From Ignavibacteria bacterium (GTDB lineage Bacteria; Bacteroidota; Ignavibacteria; Kapaibacteriales; Kapaibacteriaceae): DNA of 64,000 bases. The position numbers and the translations under genes are program-made. The notes beneath the pieces were generated by a model. It saw only the letters and a program-made list of their open reading frames with translations, did no database searches and had not been told where the DNA came from. The stretch is from assembly GCA_013204605.1 (NCBI GenBank), contig JABMNI010000069.1:26393-90392 (forward strand), written 5' to 3'. Shown here one piece after another: positions 58,249 to 64,000 of the stretch (positions within the stretch are counted from its first letter, which is position 1; the number at the start of each line of letters is the position of its first letter).

Positions 58249-60612
58249 TTGTGGTCTTTATTTACACAGTCTACCTTAGCGCAATTACCAGCGTCTATCA
58301 CAGAAGATGGATGTGCTCCTCCCAACGCTCCACATCAACTAATCAACCCGACAGCCTTCCACGGTGATGGGATGCATATCACCTCTCACGGAGTACTTAA
58401 GGTGTTAATCGTAATGGTGCAGTTCCCTGATGATGATTTTGACCCTAATAATGCAGAGTGGCCACTGAATCCAAATGGTGCGCCACAGCCTGCACCGGTG
58501 TGGGTACAGAATCCTGAAATGCTGGTTACTTCAATCGACCAACATGCCCCAAATGTACCCTTTACGTTTGTCCCAGGTTCACTTTCAGAATACTTCTACA
58601 AGATGTCTCAGAATGCGCCCGAAGCTGACAGACTAAAGGTGTACGGAGATGTAGTGCACCAGGTGTTTCCATTTACGCGAGAAGAGATGCGGACGTACAC
58701 AGGACCTAACAATCCTGTAGCCGGCATGACGCTGAATAATGGTCTGAACATACTGTTCAATGGCTTGCCCGGCATTCCAGGTTTACAGCTACCACCAGGC
58801 AGAACCTATGCTACGTATGATAACTGGACAACTACGGCAGACTACCAGCATGGCTATCAGCCGGACCCAGTACCCAATGAGAAGTTCGTTGATCTTGTTA
58901 TTATTTGTTGGAGGAATATTGCGAGAGACCAACTTCCACAAAACGTACGGACTTACCTCGAAGGTGTCTCTAGGTGGAATGAACCCACCAGAGCACATTT
59001 ACGGTGGGATGGTAACGAGGCAGTTATACCATTAAATGATGGACACAAGATTCAGATTTCCTTTGGGCGCACCGGCATTGCTTCTGGTAGTAGTATCTGG
59101 TTTAAGAACTTCCTTGATCAAACACCATTGTACCGCTCAACTGGTGTACGCGAGGGCAACTTCCGTGGTCTGGTTCATGAAGTGGCCCACCACCTGTTAT
59201 CCGGTACGCATTTCTATGGCGGTCCTTGGAGTATGATATCCAACTCCGACCACCGCTCCTACGCACCCACAGCTTTCGAAATGGCAGAGTTAGGGTGGAT
59301 TCAACCAACGTTTGTCTACAAAAATCAGGTGGTTGATTTCACCGAGACCCTTGGAGATCTCTATACCACGGGTGATGCCGTAGCCATAGAGATCGATGCC
59401 ACCCAGAACCGCTGGTACTTTCTAGAAAATCACCAAATGGTGAGTCCGTACGATTTTGCTTCAAGCTACGATAACATACGCAATGATGTAAAAGGGCTTT
59501 ATGTTCTGTACCATAACGATTACCTACAGTCCTTGCAATCGGCAACAGGCTCTTTCGATTGGACGGTAGCCCATGTAGTACCCAAGCTGGAGTGGAATGC
59601 CAATGTTCCGGCCTTTACACGGGGGACAGTAAATCCTCAAACGGGATACACACGCAGTGAAATAGTTGATGTCGTAACGCCAATACCCCAGCCAGCAGGT
59701 AAAGCAGATAAGAGACTTCACCCCATCATATTGATAAATGCTAACAATGCTCAGGGTTACACAGAGGAGAATCATTTTTCTGGAAAATATTCTGGAGACC
59801 AACACACCATGTGCACCAGCGGGGTGTGGGGACCTACCACCAATCCCAGCAATACCTATGCAAACAGAAATATAATTCCGAATGTTGCTGTCAGCACAGA
59901 AACATCATTTAGAATTGTATCGGAAACAAACGGAGTGCTCCAAGTTCGCATTGCCAACAACAACGTAGATATCATACCTCCGGCACGCGTAACATCTACC
60001 ACGGTACCAACAACTGAAATACCCAATCCTGTAGTAGCATACAACTATTCCTGCACGACAACCATACTCATAGAGTGGGCGGCTACCGTAGCAGACGCTG
60101 ACTTCGATCACTTTTTAATTACCGGAGGAGATGCGCCAGTAACAGCAGCAACGACAGCCACCTCAGCGTCTATCAATATTACCGTAATAGCTAACGAGGG
60201 TTATGCAACAAGACTGATTAACGTGTTTAGCGTTGATGTATCAGGGAATGTATCGTGCAACTCTGTAGATGGCGTGAAAGAATGCAGCGTATTAAGTTGC
60301 CCCGACACCCAACAGAAAATGTCCTTTGGATCTACTCAAGAACCAGTGCAAGAAGCCGCATTATCGCCAACTGTTTACCCACAACCAACAAGGGAAGAGG
60401 TGACAATCGAAGTTGAAGGAACAATACCAACAGCGCAAGACTATGAATTGTCAGATGCTATGGGAAGAGGATATCTGGTAACGCACCGCTCTACGAATTC
60501 AAATGGCAAAGCCTCTATCCACCTAAGGTTGAATGGCCTACCCTGCGGCGTTTACAGCACTTCAATAATCACTACACAGGGAATCATTAGGGTTCCTGTA
60601 ATCATCTATTAA
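58249..60612 (+). CDS. exported HEXXH metalloprotease, T9SS cargo (start out of frame)
   Basis: 787 residues from TTG 58249, but that start would lack a normal n-region. In the same frame upstream, RIARRQWLGNSRHLLVLLL forms the missing signal-peptide start, with no ATG, GTG or TTG available back to the stop at 58090. The intended start is probably ATG 58109, joined only when the 10-bp repeat has another copy number. The mature protein begins QLPAS; zinc site VHEVAHHLLSGTH identifies an M6-like immune-inhibitor/gluzincin-type peptidase. The C-terminal ~90 residues (VYPQPTREEVTIEV to RVPVIIY) are a sorting tail. Followed 19 bp later by another T9SS gene. Confidence 0.78.
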   Translation: MWSLFTQSTLAQLPASITEDGCAPPNAPHQLINPTAFHGDGMHITSHGVLKVLIVMVQFPDDDFDPNNAEWPLNPNGAPQPAPVWVQNPEMLVTSIDQHAPNVPFTFVPGSLSEYFYKMSQNAPEADRLKVYGDVVHQVFPFTREEMRTYTGPNNPVAGMTLNNGLNILFNGLPGIPGLQLPPGRTYATYDNWTTTADYQHGYQPDPVPNEKFVDLVIICWRNIARDQLPQNVRTYLEGVSRWNEPTRAHLRWDGNEAVIPLNDGHKIQISFGRTGIASGSSIWFKNFLDQTPLYRSTGVREGNFRGLVHEVAHHLLSGTHFYGGPWSMISNSDHRSYAPTAFEMAELGWIQPTFVYKNQVVDFTETLGDLYTTGDAVAIEIDATQNRWYFLENHQMVSPYDFASSYDNIRNDVKGLYVLYHNDYLQSLQSATGSFDWTVAHVVPKLEWNANVPAFTRGTVNPQTGYTRSEIVDVVTPIPQPAGKADKRLHPIILINANNAQGYTEENHFSGKYSGDQHTMCTSGVWGPTTNPSNTYANRNIIPNVAVSTETSFRIVSETNGVLQVRIANNNVDIIPPARVTSTTVPTTEIPNPVVAYNYSCTTTILIEWAATVADADFDHFLITGGDAPVTAATTATSASINITVIANEGYATRLINVFSVDVSGNVSCNSVDGVKECSVLSCPDTQQKMSFGSTQEPVQEAALSPTVYPQPTREEVTIEVEGTIPTAQDYELSDAMGRGYLVTHRSTNSNGKASIHLRLNGLPCGVYSTSIITTQGIIRVPVIIY

Positions 60613-60631
60613 AAATTACAGGAGCACAACC

Positions 60632-61570
60632 ATGAAACGGAAACTACCAGATACTATAGCATTGTTTGAGAATGTCACACAAATCACTAAGCCTTGGTGT
60701 AGACACGTATTCCAACTGATTGCCACGATGCTGTTCATATTTGCGATAAAAAGCAACGCCACCGCCCAATGTGATTGGACGTTCTATGCTGATTCATTAA
60801 GACAAGTCATGTATGGCGGCATAGTAAATGGGCAAGCAAAGGTGACTTCGACGGGTACTTTTGAGCTAGCTAGAGAATTAACCGACGTAAACGGTGTAAA
60901 GTATATATACTTAAACTACAAGAATGAAGTAAGTGAGTACTATCGAATTACAAGAGACGGTAGGGTATTCCCAGGTGATGCAAGTCCATATCCTCTTTAC
61001 CACCTTTGCGACACGGTTGGAGCTATTCGCCTAATAGGAGGCACACCAGATAGTAATGCAATCTACATGCAATACATTGGACTCTATCCGTACTATGCGC
61101 TTGGTAAGAACAGGGTATGTAAAGTTTTTCTTAGGCTTTCAGACTTTGAAGATTCAATTGTACCAACACAATATTACTACCTTGCGGACTCGTTGGGAGT
61201 AGTAGCCGAGGTTGAGTATTACCATTCTTGGCAACGCAACGAAGTAATAGGCATCTGGTTTGGAAACAGGTTTGTTGGTGATCCGCTGGTGGGCGTGGCT
61301 GAGGAGAACCAGCAACCAAACGGCATTACGATTCGGTATCGGCAAGACCAGATTATCGTGTCGGGAATAACAGAACAAGATGTTGGCAGGTTGGCAACGT
61401 TGCAGTTGTACGATCTGTATGGAAGGGTGCTATTTAAACGGAAGACACAACTTGAAAGCACCAACGAATTGAGCGTCACACAGAGTAACGTCCACCCAAG
61501 TGTTGTAATAGCCTGGGTGCTGGAAATAGAAAGTGGCAGGGTGGTACGTGGTGTTACGGTGGCAGAGTAA
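60632..61570 (+). CDS. exported T9SS cargo protein, function unknown
   Basis: 312 residues with ACAGGAG before the ATG. Long signal sequence (~45 residues) ending NATA before QCDW. The mature domain is beta-rich and unlike any family I know. The last ~85 residues (ITIRYRQDQIIVSGI to GVTVAE) are a type A sorting tail. It follows the metalloprotease gene by 19 bp, so both are likely cotranscribed and secreted together; this protein could be a substrate, inhibitor or partner of the protease, but nothing proves it. Confidence 0.68.
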   Translation: MKRKLPDTIALFENVTQITKPWCRHVFQLIATMLFIFAIKSNATAQCDWTFYADSLRQVMYGGIVNGQAKVTSTGTFELARELTDVNGVKYIYLNYKNEVSEYYRITRDGRVFPGDASPYPLYHLCDTVGAIRLIGGTPDSNAIYMQYIGLYPYYALGKNRVCKVFLRLSDFEDSIVPTQYYYLADSLGVVAEVEYYHSWQRNEVIGIWFGNRFVGDPLVGVAEENQQPNGITIRYRQDQIIVSGITEQDVGRLATLQLYDLYGRVLFKRKTQLESTNELSVTQSNVHPSVVIAWVLEIESGRVVRGVTVAE

Positions 61571-61677
61571 ATTATCAGGGGCGAAACATACCTCGCCCTA
61601 CCCATGGAGTGGCACGTGACGGTGATTGGCACTAAGTCCAATGTGAGAATGTGGACATGTGAGAATGCCAATACTTC

Positions 61678-61705
61678 AATGCCAATGATTGAATGCCAAT
61701 GATTG
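61678..61705. repeat. 14-bp tandem repeat
   Basis: Two copies of AATGCCAATGATTG (61678-61691, 61692-61705), with a third partial AATGC copy after and a related AATGCCAAT before. They lie in the gap between the 312-residue gene and the decayed T9SS remnant. Confidence 0.85.
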
Positions 61706-61749
61706 AATGCTAACAACTCAATGACTCAATTAGCGGTATTGCGCAGAAC

Positions 61750-62159
61750 ATGGACACGAGGATAGCGGCGCATTCCTTCCTCCCCTTTAATCATGGTCAT
61801 GGAATTGGCACGCACGAAAAAAGTCTAGAGACAGGCTTGAATACAGGACCCCTCGTTTATCCCAACCCAGCGAATACCACTATCTCAATCGAACCACATG
61901 AGAACCATAGAAAGAGCAGCGTTGTGAGCATTGAAATTGTATCGATGTTGGGCGAATTGATCTACACCTGGAGTGGACTTTATACTTCGGAGATCAGACT
62001 CTCTGTTCAAGACTATGCAAAGGGCACCTACCTCGAAAGATCACGATGGGGCAACGGACCATGCAGAACGGCGCCATTTTGCTTGGGTGGGTGGTGAAAG
62101 TAACGAGTACATTTATGGCGAGTCATTTTCATTACCACATGATGTTGATTGCCAGATAG
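61750..62159 (+). pseudogene. decayed remnant of a T9SS cargo gene
   Basis: A 115-codon frame from 61750 encodes a recognisable sorting tail (VYPNPANTTISIEPHE, VSIEIVSMLGELIYTW, YAKGTYL), then loses similarity. One base later in phase, KITMGQRTMQNGAILLG continues the tail, so a frameshift lies near 62036. The rest of any cargo domain is absent (only ~35 residues before the tail). A relic of a truncated surface gene. Confidence 0.7.
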
Positions 62160-62205
62160 CGCCTTGCCCTCAAAATGGTGCTCAATTTGAATTTTGGAAA
62201 GCCCC

Positions 62206-63750
62206 TTACCCATTCCAAAAGGACCTATCCAGACTTCGATATTGAATAGCCTCAGCAAGATGCGCAGATTCAATGTTAACCGAACCTTCCATATCGGCAA
62301 TGGTTCGGCCTACCTTGAGTATTCTATCGTATGCTCGTGCCGACAAACCCAATCTGTCCATCGCATTGCGTAAGAGCAGCGAGCTGGCTTCATCCAGTTT
62401 GCACCACTGTTCTAAATCCTTGACATTCATATCGGCATTTTTGAAGACAACCTTACTGCCTTCAAATCGGCTTATTTGTACGTCGCGAGCGTGCACAACG
62501 CGTTTCCGCATTTCCTCCGATCCCTCACCCTGCACGACACTCTGAAGTTCCTCCGTTCTCACCGCCGGCACGTCGATATGAATATCTATTCGGTCGAGCA
62601 GCGGTCCCGAAATTTTCGACATATATCGTTGCGTCTCGATTGGCGAACACGTACACGCATGCACCGAGCTGCCGTAGTGTCCACACGGACACGGATTCAT
62701 CGAACACACCATCATAAAATTTGCCGGAAACTCCACATTCATTTTCGTACGTGACAGCCTAATTTTTTTTTCTTCAAGGGGCTGACGCAGAACTTCCAAA
62801 ACGTTCCGCTGAAATTCCGGCACCTCATCTAAAAACAAAACACCGTGATGAGCCAAGCTGATTTCGCCTGCGCGGATGGTACCCACGCCGCCCCCTACCA
62901 AAGCTGCTTCGCTAATTGTATGATGTGGCGATCTGAACGGGCGGCGGGTTACCAACGACTGACCGGCGGGAATAAGGCCGGCCACTGAATGGACTGTTGT
63001 GGTCTCCAACGCTTCCTGAATGGATAGGGGCGGAAGAATTGTGGCCAACCTTTTTGCCAGCATTGTTTTGCCCGAGCCCGGCGGACCAATCATTATAAGG
63101 TTGTGACCACCGGCGGCCGCCACTTCCAGAGCCCGCTTCACACCGGTTTGACCCCGCACATCGCGCATATCAACATTGTGGTGGGCGTTCGACTTTTGAA
63201 AAACAGCCTCGATGTTAACGCTATGAGCATTTGCCGTGCGTTTGCCAATCAGCACCTCGACGGCCTCGTTCAATGTCGACACCGGAATGATATCGAGTCC
63301 TTCCACCACGGCAGCCTCCTCGGCATTCTGCGATGGCAGCAACAGTCGCGTCACGCCGCGCTTACGCAACATCATAGCAATTGGAAGCACCCCTCTCGAT
63401 AGTCGCAATGAGCCGTCGAAGGCAAGCTCACCCAGCATTGCCACCTTTGTTGAAAACAGTGGCTCGATGCAATTCAGTCCTTGCAAAACACCAATTGCAA
63501 TAGCTAGGTCGAACGCGCTCCCTTCCTTCCGCACATCGGCTGGGGCCAGATTAACCGTGATACGACGTGGGGGAATGTTGTATGGCGTGGTTCTCAGCGC
63601 CGCCATTACACGTTCCTTTGATTCCTTAACGGAGCTGTCGGGCAAACCCACAATTTGAAATGCTGGAAGACTAAGCTCCACCGACGTTTCAATTTCAACT
63701 GGAAAGGCCGTCATTCCATAAAGCGAGGCCGACAGGGTTTTTGCATACAT
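62206..63750 (-). CDS. comM: YifB/ComM-family Mg-chelatase-like AAA ATPase
   Basis: 514 residues, full length. N-terminal Lon-like domain (VEIETSVELSLPAFQIVGLPD, VNLAPADVRKEGSAFDLAIAIG), then an AAA+ module with GPPGSGKTMLAKRL, FRSPHHTISEAALVGGG and FLDEVPEFQRNVLEVLRQPLE, a zinc-like CPCGHYG...CTC cluster, and a C-terminal helical domain (SARAYDRILKVGRTIADME). ComM drives branch migration during natural transformation where studied, although homologs occur in non-competent bacteria. Its presence is compatible with the uptake-word idea. Contains one AGGGGCT at 62777; another (62200) straddles its stop. Confidence 0.93.
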   Translation of the reverse strand: MYAKTLSASLYGMTAFPVEIETSVELSLPAFQIVGLPDSSVKESKERVMAALRTTPYNIPPRRITVNLAPADVRKEGSAFDLAIAIGVLQGLNCIEPLFSTKVAMLGELAFDGSLRLSRGVLPIAMMLRKRGVTRLLLPSQNAEEAAVVEGLDIIPVSTLNEAVEVLIGKRTANAHSVNIEAVFQKSNAHHNVDMRDVRGQTGVKRALEVAAAGGHNLIMIGPPGSGKTMLAKRLATILPPLSIQEALETTTVHSVAGLIPAGQSLVTRRPFRSPHHTISEAALVGGGVGTIRAGEISLAHHGVLFLDEVPEFQRNVLEVLRQPLEEKKIRLSRTKMNVEFPANFMMVCSMNPCPCGHYGSSVHACTCSPIETQRYMSKISGPLLDRIDIHIDVPAVRTEELQSVVQGEGSEEMRKRVVHARDVQISRFEGSKVVFKNADMNVKDLEQWCKLDEASSLLLRNAMDRLGLSARAYDRILKVGRTIADMEGSVNIESAHLAEAIQYRSLDRSFWNG

Positions 63751-63821
63751 CGCGATCCTTGGTTCTGTATAATGTGATATACAGTCCCGTGTGCGGCGGA
63801 TCTAAAAACGTGACACTTTTT

Positions 63822-63849
63822 CAATTACGAATTACGAATTACGAATTGC
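63822..63849. repeat. AATTACG tandem repeat
   Basis: Repeats of AATTACG (63823-63847) just upstream of comM; similar short AT repeats occur at 41558-41592. No further function seen. Confidence 0.75.
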
Positions 63850-64000
63850 TACCCGCACCCGCTACCCGCGCTTCGCCACCCGCTCCTGCTACCCGCACCT
63901 ACTACCCGCGCTTCGCCACCCGCACCCGCTACCCGCATCTTGCTACCCGCGCTTCGCCACCCGCATCCTGCCACCCGCATCCTGCCACCCGCACCTGCTA
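63849..64000. repeat. GC-rich 13-14-bp minisatellite (continues past window)
   Basis: At least ten units, on the reverse strand GCGGGTRGC plus 4-5 variable bases (often GAAGC, AGGAT, GGGT). GC content is much higher than in neighbouring DNA. The array extends past the window edge upstream of comM. It has no open frame with family similarity; candidate hypervariable or structural DNA. Confidence 0.85.

Larger units (their letters stand above)
1885..62783. repeat. dispersed word AGGGGCT / AGGGGGCT (about 49 sites)
   Basis: Sites with five G: 2927, 3932, 8929, 10266, 15141, 16421, 18786, 19603, 27902, 32883, 32961, 37198, 39432, 42287, 44705, 49601, 50883, 51041, 52793, 53010, 54256, 54909, 55837, 56459, 57316. 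With four G: 1885, 5504, 7475, 9131, 11556, 13775, 14693, 17518, 20441, 20673, 25638, 28243, 28593, 34484, 35667, 36004, 36427, 38180, 41084, 45855, 45933, 49278, 62200, 62777. About half are on each strand. They fall in coding regions in different frames (K-G-A, R-G, G-G, P-L codons), in both sense and antisense, and in gaps, so selection is at DNA level. Confidence 0.85.

Noticed and set aside
58201..58250. TTG 58249 as the true protease start
   Set aside because: It lies inside the signal-peptide hydrophobic core, lacks a ribosome binding site, and would remove the basic n-region encoded just upstream in the same frame.
62028..62300. 90-residue reverse ORF at the comM 3' end
   Set aside because: It shares DNA with comM in a different frame and with the T9SS relic on the other strand; no family pattern.
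1885..62783. AGGGG(G)CT as a transcription terminator or promoter element
   Set aside because: Most copies are inside coding sequence in both orientations with no hairpin partner and no fixed distance to gene starts.
1..64000. tRNA, rRNA, CRISPR, IS element or prophage
   Set aside because: I scanned gaps for T-loop-like GGTTCGA sequences, spaced repeats and transposase motifs; only coding-region chance matches were found.

Overview
The window looks like a chromosomal segment, near a replication origin, of a Gram-negative bacterium of the Bacteroidota/Chlorobi (FCB) group, possibly a Kapabacteria-like lineage. Evidence: many exported proteins end in type IX secretion (T9SS) type A sorting tails; nearly every signal peptide is followed by glutamine; a glutaminyl cyclotransferase, a bacillithiol deacetylase, a TonB receptor and an Omp85 protein are present; some upstream regions carry TANNTTTG-like promoter elements. 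The phylum is inferred from gene content only. I found no tRNA, rRNA, CRISPR, IS element or prophage. Layout: 1-3.5 kb is a split fused-type acyl-CoA mutase (IcmF) with a DUF4397 lipoprotein gene between its halves. 3.6-4.95 kb is a beta-CASP nuclease. 5-10 kb is a leftward run of three exported proteins. 10.2-11.7 kb has a frameshifted phosphatase and the glutaminyl cyclotransferase. 11.7-18.8 kb is rightward: L,D-transpeptidase, rnhA, dut, rpiB, bshB1, then a reduced dcw block rsmH-murF-mraY. 18.8-32.3 kb is surface/export: TonB receptor, two arylsulfotransferase-like/fibronectin proteins flanking a BNR-type propeller, and an Ig-repeat T9SS protein. 32.3-41.6 kb is housekeeping: ispD, a DUF2795 protein, an Omp85 protein, coaX, birA, mnmE, a GNAT enzyme, two perfect parS palindromes, mnmG. 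41.7-44.5 kb is a third arylsulfotransferase-like protein. 44.6-52.7 kb has a glycosyltransferase, serS, an AT-rich intergenic region with DnaA-box-like sites, dps, peptidases, a nitroreductase, an aminotransferase and a NYN-cold-shock fusion. 52.8-56.7 kb is a leftward envelope cluster. 56.7-64 kb has rarA, an HEXXH metalloprotease whose start is frame-switched by a 10-bp tandem repeat, a second T9SS protein, a decayed T9SS remnant, comM and a GC-rich minisatellite. Main signals beyond ordinary annotation: (1) a short DNA word, AGGGGCT or AGGGGGCT, occurs about 49 times on both strands, in all reading frames and between genes, roughly one per 1.3 kb. It is far above chance and resembles the density of DNA-uptake or chi-like words. 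(2) The metalloprotease has no usable start in frame, but an ATG with a strong ribosome binding site lies upstream of three copies of a 10-bp repeat; one extra copy would join them through a complete signal peptide, a candidate translational phase switch. (3) Two parS sites beside mnmE/mnmG and a DnaA-box-like cluster near 46.8-47.05 kb suggest the origin is near. (4) Fourteen of fifteen signal peptides I examined put glutamine at the mature N terminus, next to a glutaminyl cyclotransferase.
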